58,028 nucleotides of DNA, taken from contig CASFYR010000067.1 in NCBI GenBank assembly GCA_949298975.1, forward strand, positions 1 through 58,028, given 5' to 3'. A program made the translations under genes and the position numbers. Source of the stretch: an uncultured Bacillota bacterium. GTDB taxonomy: Bacteria > Bacillota_I > Bacilli_A > Erysipelotrichales > Erysipelotrichaceae. The notes under the pieces were generated by a model that was not told the DNA's origin, ran no database searches, and worked only from the letters and a program-made list of their open reading frames with translations. Of the stretch, positions 34,801 through 43,200 are shown piece after piece; within the stretch, counting starts at the first letter, position 1, and every line of letters begins with the position of its first letter.

Positions 34801-36211
34801 GGCTGCTCCTGAAGGTTATCTGAAATCGGATGAACACTATCCGTTTAAAGTCGATTTCTCCGCCGGCGCAAGAGCGGTCGTTATTGATCTTGGTGTGATT
34901 GATAATTCTCATCAACGGTCGGGCAATCTCTATTTGAAAAAACAGGGCGAAGGATTTAAACTGGCTAAAATCGAGAATACTGAATATGGACCATTATATT
35001 TAATTGAACCGGAGTCTTTGAATCTCAAAGCGGTATTTGAACTAACCGCCGCCACCAAGCTGGATTATCAGGGCAAAGAGTATCAAAAAGGGGAAGTTAT
35101 CAAAACGATTATGACCGATGATTCAGGTAATGCTTCAGTAGAAGGTTTGCCGGTCGGGGAATATTACTTGCGAGAAGTTGCAACTGCCGCCGATCACCTG
35201 ATCAATCAGGAAAGCATTTCTTTTACGATTGATTATCGAAAAGATAACTGGTTGGACGAGACGGAATTGATAATAAAAAACGATCGTAAGAAAATGCGGC
35301 TGGAATTTGAAAAAATATTTGAAAATGATGACCATAAGGCATACAAGGATACGGTCTTTGGACTGTTTTCACAAAATCCGCTTTATGACGATCGGGGCAA
35401 TATGATCGTTCCACAAGACGGTTTAATAATGCTCACCGGTCTTAAGGATGAGGATGGTCACTATGTTTTGGAAAAACAACCGGATCTACCCTATGGTGAT
35501 TATTATCTAAAAGAACTGACTTCATCCGATTGTTATGAAATCAGCGATGAAGTGCTGACTTTTGATTTTAATTCGTCTGACAGTGAAGAACCTGTTACAG
35601 TAATCGACTTAGGATCGATAACTGACCGCTGGCGTGAACTGAATATCTCGATCCATAAAAAAGGAAATAATCAGATTAAACTGGATGGGGCTGTTTTTGA
35701 CATTTATCTCAACGACGATCCTTTAAGGTTCGCCCGGGCAATCAGCGGCGGTATCTATCTGGAAGATAAAGCTGAAACGGTTTACGAATTATCACAGACC
35801 GCTGCTTTTACTGAATACCGTGAATATGTTATCGATGACAGTGGGACGTTGGTGATTGATGATTTATCAAAAGGGATCTACTATGTGCGCAAAAGAGGAG
35901 AGGAAGCTATCCGGCGTTATCAAATAGATGAAGGATTGATCCATCTTGACCATATCCCATATGGCAGCCGTTTGACAATAGTGGAAATAAAAGCGCCGAT
36001 CGGCTATATCCTGGATGATGAGCCATCAGTAATAGATGTGCGGACTGATCATACGCAAAACGAAATTGTTATCGACAGGATCAATGATCTTTTGATTATC
36101 CCGCCGCAAACCGGCAGTGAAGGGCAAATAATCTTTCTGCTGATTATTCCGGCAGTTGCTGGAGGGTGTCTGCTGCTATACCGCATTCGAAATAAAAAAA
36201 GATCCTTTTAG
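31883..36211 (+). CDS. Large sortase-anchored adhesin with thioester-like domain and SpaA/Cna_B repeats
   Basis: The 1442-residue protein has a Sec signal peptide (MKKIIKILLCVLIIG..., cleavage probably near residue 25), an N-terminal domain of about 200 residues with AYCIDP (Cys69) and AAQELIWEQ (Gln122) resembling the Cys-Gln pair of thioester adhesin domains, then many SpaA/Cna_B-type beta-sandwich repeats of 90-120 residues. The repeats show recurring ends such as CETKAPEGYI, CEIEAPVGYEL, KELAAPEGYL and EIKAPIGYIL, with Lys and Glu residues that could form isopeptide bonds. The C-terminus has PPQTG (1407-1411), a hydrophobic helix and RNKKRSF, a sortase signal with Pro in place of Leu. AGAAAGGA precedes the ATG. 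The likely role is covalent attachment to host tissue or other cells, by family analogy. Confidence 0.9.
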   Translation: MKKIIKILLCVLIIGKIAAINPIAAQSGSLNRPFGGYQGYFQIDSYSGGWQGTHYWWAVTKIGDAIAYCIDPTRHTTLGGNYSADDFINKLPAAQKNTIWQIAYFGYGYDDDMASERYLAAQELIWEQMNIGQLRGYGGSERFAISWIDTAADIDAAKIEKYKKIINDLMGQYHLSPSFKADLVAVKVGDIVTLKDKNGLLDQYEFSFPASIKLIRQNKDELVFEVIAESIQREKLTFKKKERPQSKVTVVWGKDDDQKLFTAGLDMFDEDYGEVSFIIPYGRLRIHKTDARTGAVAQGTASLANAEFSIYDTADNHLIQTITTDENGVALSGDILSGTSVKVCETKAPEGYIRSDVCQFATVASNQTIEMTIANEVQSGSWQGVKIDAETGHVAQGQATLAGAVFAAYINGKEVERLITGIDGYTPVSQSYPLGTKLNVCEIEAPVGYELSDEPCRMITIKPNANVEVEIADEIKRGRVIIEKRDAQSGKTTQGDSTFEGLRFILTCEGMDDVYLTMDQSGVVYSEAVFPYGSRVAIREITNDCFIENDEIKNVIINDTENGNYVEFVNQVKKGRIEIIKFIDEINNENGSEVKLPGEGFSFVIYLARDNTEVAKITTDSDGRAISPDLPYGRYLVKEIGKADDPSYELIDDFEIEIKEAGKTYLKVVANVPKSGRLKVVKRNGDTNVPVEGMRFRLYRLNENGEKINLLNETDDFYETDKTGSITLNNKLIYGNYVLEEIQAPEGLMVSPLINVVIDDDLVVLDVVNDSIKGVVKIKKSGRIFNGCSSQSSDFGEVRELIYADGPIPNTEWGIYASEDIFANDIERTKLYSADQLLQTVVTDEYGEAAFDPLPVGKYYVREIKTLPGLILDQRTYDVTITEKEREFTFESFNDSLKTRINLLKSLEFNEDETAYAQVVFGLFKTEPLFDEKGETILTNDQLIRLVTFDKTGKPLGLDRLELPSGNYYLKELAAPEGYLKSDEHYPFKVDFSAGARAVVIDLGVIDNSHQRSGNLYLKKQGEGFKLAKIENTEYGPLYLIEPESLNLKAVFELTAATKLDYQGKEYQKGEVIKTIMTDDSGNASVEGLPVGEYYLREVATAADHLINQESISFTIDYRKDNWLDETELIIKNDRKKMRLEFEKIFENDDHKAYKDTVFGLFSQNPLYDDRGNMIVPQDGLIMLTGLKDEDGHYVLEKQPDLPYGDYYLKELTSSDCYEISDEVLTFDFNSSDSEEPVTVIDLGSITDRWRELNISIHKKGNNQIKLDGAVFDIYLNDDPLRFARAISGGIYLEDKAETVYELSQTAAFTEYREYVIDDSGTLVIDDLSKGIYYVRKRGEEAIRRYQIDEGLIHLDHIPYGSRLTIVEIKAPIGYILDDEPSVIDVRTDHTQNEIVIDRINDLLIIPPQTGSEGQIIFLLIIPAVAGGCLLLYRIRNKKRSF

Positions 36212-36259
36212 ATCAAACCAGCTTTCTTTTTGGAAAACCAGGTTTGTCAACAGGATCTT
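36199..36259. terminator. Large structured hairpin between the adhesin and pepT
   Basis: An outer stem (AAGATCCT at 36199-36206 with AGGATCTT at 36252-36259) encloses an inner stem (CAAACC at 36214-36219 with GGTTTG at 36241-36246). It lies between convergent stop codons. There is no clean T-run, so efficiency as a terminator is uncertain. Confidence 0.5.
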
Positions 36260-36267
36260 GAATGCGG

Positions 36268-37488
36268 TCAGGCTTCGTCAATTGTTGCGATTTCTACCAG
36301 TAATTCGCTGACTTTCTTCAGTTCATTGATTGACAGGTATTCATACTTGCCGTGGCAATTGCGGCCACCGGTACCGATATTGGGGCAAAGCAGTCCTTTA
36401 TAGGTCAGTGAAGCGCCGTCGGTACCGCCGCGGATGGCGTTGCTTACCGGTGTCATTCCGATCTTGCGCATTTTGTCTTTGACCCTTTCCACAATCTTAA
36501 AATTAGTTTCAATGATTTCGCGCATATTGGCATAGGTGTCTTCGATAGTCAGTTCAACCGTCTTTTCGCCGTATTTGTTGTTGATAAAGGTTGCTGCATT
36601 ACCGAAGTCATCTTTTTGCTTCTGAAATTTATTGCGGTCATGATTGCGGATAATGTAATTCATCACTGTATTTTCGCAATCACCTTTGATATTCAACAGA
36701 TGATTGAATCCTTCATATCCTTCAGTACATGCCGGATTATCGAAGACCGGCAGCAAAGAATTAAATTCCATCGCTATTAGCTGACTGTTGCGCATCTTGT
36801 TTTTGGCCGAACCCGGATGGATTGATAGACCGTTGATTTTCACTAAAGCGCTGGCGGCATTAAAGTTTTCATATTCGATTTCATTAGCGTTGCCGCCATC
36901 GACCGTATAGGCATAATCGGCATCAAATTGGTCTAGATCAAAGTTTTCTGTGCCTCTGCCGACCTCTTCGTCCGGCGTAAAGGCAATGGCGATTTTTCCG
37001 TGTTTGATTGCCGGGTGATTATTCAAATATTGAATCATGTCCATGATTGCAGCGATCCCGGCTTTGTCGTCAGCTCCCAGCAGTGTTGTACCGTCGGTTA
37101 CTATCAGATCGTGGCCGATATCCTTTTTTAAAGACGGAAAAACTGATGGATCCATTTTGATATTCAATTCTTTATTCAAAGTTACGACGCCGCCGCGATA
37201 GTTTTTGATTAGTCCCGGACGAACATTGCTGCCGCTCATATCCGGTGAAGTATCCATGTGGGCGATAAAACCGATCTTGTCTGTCACGTTTTCACAATTG
37301 GCTTCTAAATGACCATAAACAATCCCTGCGTCACTGACACAGGCATCTTTTACACCCAATTCAAGCAATTCCTTTTGCAGCAGATTGGCGAGGTTAAACT
37401 GTTTGGCCGTGCTTGGAGCAGTGCTTGAATTCTCGTCTGACTGCGTATCGATCATTACATATTTGACGAATCTTTTTACAATATCCAT
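36268..37488 (-). CDS. pepT: Peptidase T (tripeptide aminopeptidase)
   Basis: PepT is a cytoplasmic zinc aminopeptidase (M20B) that removes the N-terminal residue from tripeptides. The 406-residue protein has the metal-site motifs IAHMDTSPDMSG near residue 79, GTTLLGADDKAGIA near 134 and FTPDEEVGRGTENFD near 170 (catalytic Glu pair), and a C-terminal IRGGTDGASLTYKG. The length is normal. AGGAGG precedes the ATG on the minus strand. It separates the adhesin from the type VII-like locus and is divergent from the latter. It complements the Opp importer and other peptidases in the window. Confidence 0.95.
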   Translation of the reverse strand: MDIVKRFVKYVMIDTQSDENSSTAPSTAKQFNLANLLQKELLELGVKDACVSDAGIVYGHLEANCENVTDKIGFIAHMDTSPDMSGSNVRPGLIKNYRGGVVTLNKELNIKMDPSVFPSLKKDIGHDLIVTDGTTLLGADDKAGIAAIMDMIQYLNNHPAIKHGKIAIAFTPDEEVGRGTENFDLDQFDADYAYTVDGGNANEIEYENFNAASALVKINGLSIHPGSAKNKMRNSQLIAMEFNSLLPVFDNPACTEGYEGFNHLLNIKGDCENTVMNYIIRNHDRNKFQKQKDDFGNAATFINNKYGEKTVELTIEDTYANMREIIETNFKIVERVKDKMRKIGMTPVSNAIRGGTDGASLTYKGLLCPNIGTGGRNCHGKYEYLSINELKKVSELLVEIATIDEA

Positions 37489-37515
37489 TATTATTTCCTC
37501 CTGTTACCCATAATT

Positions 37516-37535
37516 ATAAATCAAGTTCGATTTAT
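37516..37535. promoter_or_regulatory. Inverted repeat in the divergent pepT/WXG100 intergenic region
   Basis: ATAAATC and GATTTAT form a 7-bp inverted repeat around AAGTTC. It sits between the divergent pepT and the type VII-like operon, next to a TATAAT-like sequence reading toward pepT. It could be an operator for one or both directions; no known regulator consensus was recognised. Confidence 0.4.
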
Positions 37536-37586
37536 TTATTCGGAAAAATGATCTATTTCGTCTATAAAAAGGTAAAGGAGGTAAAA

Positions 37587-37886
37587 ATGAAAAACATCAA
37601 AGTAGAACCTTCCCGGTTAATGAAAGTCGCTCAGAACATCGACATGGCCAAAGATGACTATAAACGTCTGTATCACCAGCTTTATCAAAGCGTCGATCGG
37701 TTATCGACGGTCTGGCAGGGGAAGGATAATCAAGCATTTGCCAACCAGATTCGGGGATTTGAAGATAATTTTCGCCGGATTGCGATCGTAATGTCTCAAT
37801 ATGCTGATTTCCTGCGAAACAGCACGCAGGGTTACGAAAGTACACAGAACGAATTGTATAATCAGGCTTTGCGATTAAGGAGGTGA
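37587..37886 (+). CDS. WXG100 family protein (EsxA-like)
   Basis: WXG100 proteins are small helical-hairpin substrates and partners of type VII secretion. The 99-residue protein has predicted long helices on both sides of a central turn with WQG (Trp43-Gly45), exactly the family layout. The start at 37587 follows AAAGGAGG; an upstream in-frame ATG would place that site inside the gene. It lacks a signal peptide. It is followed after 4 nt by a second WXG100 gene, so the two probably form a heterodimer. No YxxxD/E export motif is evident at its C-terminus. Confidence 0.9.
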   Translation: MKNIKVEPSRLMKVAQNIDMAKDDYKRLYHQLYQSVDRLSTVWQGKDNQAFANQIRGFEDNFRRIAIVMSQYADFLRNSTQGYESTQNELYNQALRLRR

Positions 37887-37890
37887 TAAA

Positions 37891-38187
37891 ATGAGCGCAA
37901 TCAATATCGCACTGAATGAAGTTAGTAATTTAGCTGCGGAAATTCGCCGGATAAATGCCAATATTGAAGATATTTTGAATTATACCAAGAAAGAGATGAT
38001 GTCTTTAACCAATGACTGGCAATCTTCCGGTTCAGATATGATTCAAAACCGGTTTAATTATTTCGCCAACCGTTTTATTGAACAACGCGATGTAATTGAA
38101 GCGTATGCTCGTTTTTTAGATTACACAGTTTCATCTTATGATTCTTTGGAATCGACTATAACCAAAAATGCCTCATCAATCAATTAA
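37891..38187 (+). CDS. WXG100 family protein with WxS turn and YxxxE tail (EsxB-like)
   Basis: The 98-residue protein has the same length and helix-turn-helix pattern as its neighbour; the turn reads WQS (Trp43-Ser45) in place of WxG. Near the C-terminus YDSLE (residues 83-87) matches the YxxxD/E motif that directs WXG100 partners to the EssC/EccC ATPase. It therefore probably provides the export signal for the pair. AAGGAGG lies upstream, inside the end of the first gene. Its end overlaps the next gene by 20 nt. Confidence 0.85.
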   Translation: MSAINIALNEVSNLAAEIRRINANIEDILNYTKKEMMSLTNDWQSSGSDMIQNRFNYFANRFIEQRDVIEAYARFLDYTVSSYDSLESTITKNASSIN

Positions 38188-40204
38188 AAAAATATTTCTT
38201 ATTTTTGGCTGCACAATTATTCTTCTTGCCTGCTGTGCCTGCAAAAAAAGAGAAACATATACTTTGAGGTCATGGTTTAATGATTTGGCTTTAAAAGCCG
38301 GTATTGCTGATTATCGCTGCCAAGAACCTTATTTTTCTGTAATAAAAGAGAGTGATGAAGATTTTGCCGCCATTCAGTCTTTGGTGGAATGGGAGGTAAT
38401 CGATCCGGCTGATGCTATCAATTTTGAAGCCGAGCTAACGAAAGAATATGCTGCTCATACGGTTGCGTTATTCTTGGATGAAGGAAAAGATGATCCTGAA
38501 ATCATCGATCTTGCTGATTCAAAATATCCACTAGATCTAAAAAAGTGTGTCCAAAACGGAGTAATGACAGCTGAAAACGGAAAGATATTTCCATCAGCAG
38601 CCTTAACAAAGGAAGATGCTGCGAAGATTTTGCATAAGGTATTTACTCAAGCCAATAATCGTCATTATCCCAAATCTTCCCACTATATTTTGGCTGATGC
38701 AAAAACATTAGATCAATATCTGATCGTTGATGATGAGCATGTGGCCAGCGAGGAAAAATTGTTTTCGGGCGATATTATAAAAATCGGCAAAGATTATAAA
38801 GAAGTGATTGGCAAAGATGATAAAGGATATCAGATAACCGAAGTTGATGATTTTACCAAAATCTTTTCCGAACTTAAATTTTCTGGGTCGGATCCCATCG
38901 ATTTCCAAGAAGCCTATGTCGAAGAATTGCTACCTTTTGCCGATAATACTTCTATCTATAATGATCCGACGATTCAAAGAATGGGATTTAGCGATTTAAG
39001 TCGGGTGGTCGAAAAGAATGGAATGCGAATCTCGTATAGCTTATCCCTTGACCGGCTGCGCTTATATATATCTAAGAAAAACGATCAGGAAATCAATGCT
39101 TTCTTTTCATCGGAAGTCAGTAATATCTGTCCCAGTTATAATTGGAATTATGCTTGGGGCGAGATCAAAGAAGCTTATTTTAAAGTTAATTTTACTACCA
39201 CCGAAGAACTTGGCCTGAGCCGGGGAAAATATTATCGTTTAAAAGCGGATTTTTCGGAATTTGCGCCTGAAGATATCATCGGTTCACTTAAAAACATAAT
39301 TAAGGAACAAAACGACGTCGTTGAAAGCTCACTGACCCTGTTTAAAATCCATGTACCAATACAGGGAGTGCCATTTGTCGAACTGACTTTTGATGTGAAA
39401 ATTAATATTTATTTAAGCGGTAAAATAGAACTGGTATTAGATAGCGAACATCAGCTTGGTATCGAAATCAACAACAATCGGCTGCGCACAATTATTGACA
39501 ATGATTTTTCTGCCGATGGTTCAATTAATGCCACGGCATCAGCTACGCTAGGTTTGAATTTCAACATTGAAGCAGTCGGTCAAAAACTGGTCAATCTTTG
39601 CAGTGACATTGGTGTCAAAGCTAAGGCGGCAGCAACCTTGCATCTTTATGATGATGACGGCCGTCTTTACAGCCAACCGGTCAATACTGATTATGATTTG
39701 CTGAACGATGTAACTGCTGACAATAACGATCTTAAAATCTGTGGTGATCTTTCGCTAAACTGGGTCTTTAAGATTTGTCTTAATACCAGTGATACCCTGG
39801 CTTATAAATTGGGGCTGAGCAAAGAATTTGATATTCTTGACGAGGATGATCAGATTTTCGGCAATCTCAGCCATATTGAAGACGGGATGTTTGTTGATAA
39901 ATGTACGCGCAAGGACCGGGTTTTATTGATCGATCCCGATGAGCTGCCGCCGGTAAAAATCGATGCCATCGTTTTAGAGAAATATTCAATTATATTAAGA
40001 GAGCCATCGACCGAACTGAAGATCAAAGGTTTGCCCAATGGCTATACTTTGAGCGATATCCGCTATAAAAGCGAAGCTGAAGAAATAGCGGTGATCGAAG
40101 ACGGCAAGATCGTCGCAAAGGCGCCGGGCGCTACTAAAATCAGAATATATACCCAGGATGATAAATACGAAATTTATTTAAATGTTTTAGTTTCCTATGA
40201 CTAA
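38168..40204 (+). CDS. Lipoprotein of the type VII-like locus with SLH-like and Big_2-like regions
   Basis: This 678-residue protein is not a recognised type VII component. It begins with a basic tail and hydrophobic stretch ending in LLACCAC, a lipoprotein signal with a likely lipid-anchored Cys near residue 22-25. Residues about 60-165 hold two weak S-layer-homology-like repeats (VEWEVIDPADAINFEAELTKEYAA and VQNGVMTAENGKIFPSAALTKEDAA). Residues about 200-590 are beta-rich without a recognised family. The last 70 residues resemble a Big_2 domain (VIEDGKIVAKAPGATKIRI). It overlaps essC by 8 nt and has no clear ribosome site, so it is made by translational coupling. It could replace the missing EssB or EsaA membrane parts at the outer face; this is speculation. 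Confidence 0.75.
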   Translation: MPHQSIKKIFLIFGCTIILLACCACKKRETYTLRSWFNDLALKAGIADYRCQEPYFSVIKESDEDFAAIQSLVEWEVIDPADAINFEAELTKEYAAHTVALFLDEGKDDPEIIDLADSKYPLDLKKCVQNGVMTAENGKIFPSAALTKEDAAKILHKVFTQANNRHYPKSSHYILADAKTLDQYLIVDDEHVASEEKLFSGDIIKIGKDYKEVIGKDDKGYQITEVDDFTKIFSELKFSGSDPIDFQEAYVEELLPFADNTSIYNDPTIQRMGFSDLSRVVEKNGMRISYSLSLDRLRLYISKKNDQEINAFFSSEVSNICPSYNWNYAWGEIKEAYFKVNFTTTEELGLSRGKYYRLKADFSEFAPEDIIGSLKNIIKEQNDVVESSLTLFKIHVPIQGVPFVELTFDVKINIYLSGKIELVLDSEHQLGIEINNNRLRTIIDNDFSADGSINATASATLGLNFNIEAVGQKLVNLCSDIGVKAKAAATLHLYDDDGRLYSQPVNTDYDLLNDVTADNNDLKICGDLSLNWVFKICLNTSDTLAYKLGLSKEFDILDEDDQIFGNLSHIEDGMFVDKCTRKDRVLLIDPDELPPVKIDAIVLEKYSIILREPSTELKIKGLPNGYTLSDIRYKSEAEEIAVIEDGKIVAKAPGATKIRIYTQDDKYEIYLNVLVSYD

Positions 40205-43200
40205 ATTTTTGATCGAACTTATTGAAGGTGATTTCTTTGACCGCTTCGAAATTACGACAAAATACAACTATCACAATAAAATAGTATTTATTGTTTTTGA
40301 TGATCGTCTATTTTGTCGCTGTATTGATGAATATCGTTTTACAGATGGCAGCATAGTAAAGGAATTGATTCAAAAAAGATATAAATTATTCCGGGAAAAC
40401 CATTATTATACCGTAATTATACAGATCTATCGCGTGGATACCGCTAAATTGAAAAAAGCGGTCATTTACGACTCGCTAATAATTGGAAAACATGCAAAAG
40501 CCGTTATACGATCTGACTTTATGGCGAACGAGGAATTGTTTTTGGTTAAAGACGGAAGGATAATTGCAAATTTCAGCGATATTTATGTCAATAATGTCCG
40601 TAGCAACCAAGCATTGCTTAACGATTATGACGAAATTACTTTTAGGATGATTAAAATAATCTATCATCGAAATTTCTTTTTGGTCAGCGGTTTTGGTTTA
40701 ACCATCGATAAACCGCTTAAAATAAAACGTCCCTGCCGGCAAATCAGAGAAAAAGCAGCTGTTGTAAAACGGAATGAGGATGTGATATGTCCATCAATGC
40801 AATATGAAATCAAACTTGATGATTATCAGGAGATAGAAAACCAGAGCTTTCTTCCCGGAATCATTCAAAGTTCCATAATGACTGCCGGAATGTGCTTGAT
40901 GGCCGGAATTAATCTCTACAGCGGATTTTTGGCGCAACGGCCTTTGCTCGAGCTATTGCCGGTGGCGGTAATGCCTTTGGTTATGCTGCTTTCCACGATC
41001 AGCATGCCGATTGTTAACGTTATGATTAATAGGATTAACCGCAAAAAGAATCTCAACAATTACGAAAAAAGAGCCCGTCTTGTTATTGATAGGCTTGAAA
41101 ATCAGATTAAAAGCGACTGGAAAAGTTTGATAGCCTGCCTAAAGCAAAGGAGTGATAACGAATTGACGATCATCGACCGCTTTGATGATCGTCAATTGTA
41201 TTTTCTGCGTCGAGATGATCAGTTTTTTTCCGGTTTCAATTTTGGTGATGGATCGATCAAAAGCAATTTATTTATCAAACAGCAGTTCATGGAAACGACG
41301 CCGCTGATTCAAAATATGATCCGTGAAATCATAAACCAATACCAGAATGTTCCCTCGGTTCCGCTTTGGATTCGCTTAAGTGATTATCGGCTGATCCACC
41401 TGATCGTTCCGGTTGATAAAACAGTGTCCATACTGAAAGAATGGATCCTGAAAATAGCCTATCGTCATGATTACCGTGATCTGAAGATTGCTTTGGAGCC
41501 TGAAAGCGTACTGGTGCAGGATCAAACGGTTATGGAAATAAAGCACCTTTTTTATCAAAGACGGCGCTTGCTTATTTCAAAATTAGATGAATTAAATAAA
41601 ATAGACGGCTGTCATATTATTTATTTTACTCAAAGTTCGGTAGTGAAATCCTCTGTTGCCGGCAATATCACCTGTGTTTTTATTGGGGATACAAAAGGTG
41701 AGAAATGCTACGAAGATCTGCTGATAGATTATTGTGCTCTTTCATACGGTGATTATCATAATAAGACCAACGGTTCATTTCATCACGATCCATTTGGCAA
41801 AATTGAACAATTGTTCAAAGAAATGAACGAGGTCACAATCGGAGAAGTTCATGTTCCAAAAAGGGGGCACGATCTTTTCGATATTTGCGGCGAAGAAAAA
41901 GAATTGTATGATAAAAGAATTATGTCAAAAGGAGTTTTGGAAGCGATATTTGGATTTGATGACGAAGATCGGCTGCTGAGTTATGATATCAGTGAATATG
42001 GCATAGGTCCTCATGCCATGATCGGCGGAGCGACCGGCAGCGGAAAAACTTCTTTCTTGATTGCGTTTTTATTATCGATTTGTTTGCGATATAGTGCGCA
42101 AGAAGTAGCAATCGCTCTTATTGACTATAAGGGAAGCGGCATCGTTGACAGTTTATCAGATCGTAAACGATCTTTACGGCATATCGCATTATCTTTAAAC
42201 AACATCGAACCGGCTGTTTTTGACCGGTCGATTGCGGCATTTAAATTGGAATGTGAACGCAGAGAGAAACTTTTTGCAAAGTTATCGCGGCTGACCGGTC
42301 ATTCCATTACCCATTTAAAGGATTATCAATCACATTGGCGAAAAGATCTGAATCTTGAGCGCCTGCCGATCCTTCTGATCGTTATTGATGAATTTGCGGA
42401 ATTAAAAAATCATCGACCGGATTTTATGAAGAATATTGTTTCGATTGCCCGAGTCGGTAGAAGTTTGGGTATACAACTCATTCTGGCGACGCAAAACCCT
42501 TCTATGGCGATTGATGAAGAAATTAAAGCGAATATCGGTTATCGTCTGGCATTGAAAATGCTGAACCGCAGTGACTCTTTTGAATTAGTTGGATCGGATG
42601 CCGCTTCCAGAATAAAAAAACCGGGTGAGTTTTATTTGGCGTTCGGCGGCGAAATAAAACACGGTTTTGCGGTCGATATCAGAAAATATACTGATCGAAA
42701 AGAGGGAAACAAAGTTTGTCTGTATGACCGTTCGCTGAAAATACTTGCCGACGCAGTTTTCCATAGCGATAGCTGCCAGCACCAGTTGTCATATTTAATT
42801 AATAAGATCAATTCGGCGGATGTTGAATCGCCTGTTCTTGCCTATCAAAAGGAATTAACTGTGAAAAGTTATCGGCAGTTGTCGCAGCAGTATTCAGATC
42901 TGATCAAAAAAGACGATATTCTTTTAGGAGAATATGACGATTATCAAATAATGGAAGTTGGCCCGCTCCTGCATTCAATAACGAAAGAGGGAAGCATGAT
43001 CTTGTTGGCGAAGACCAAGGACAAGACGATTGATTTTATCTATCTTTTAACCTTATCTTTGACCAAAAGAAAAATACTGATCATCGGCGATCAAAGTCAG
43101 AATTACCCAAAGGGAGCGGAGGTAATCGGTAATGATTGTTATGATGACATATTATTCGTGTTAAATGAAATAAAGGGAAAGAACGGTCTGGTCTTGATCG

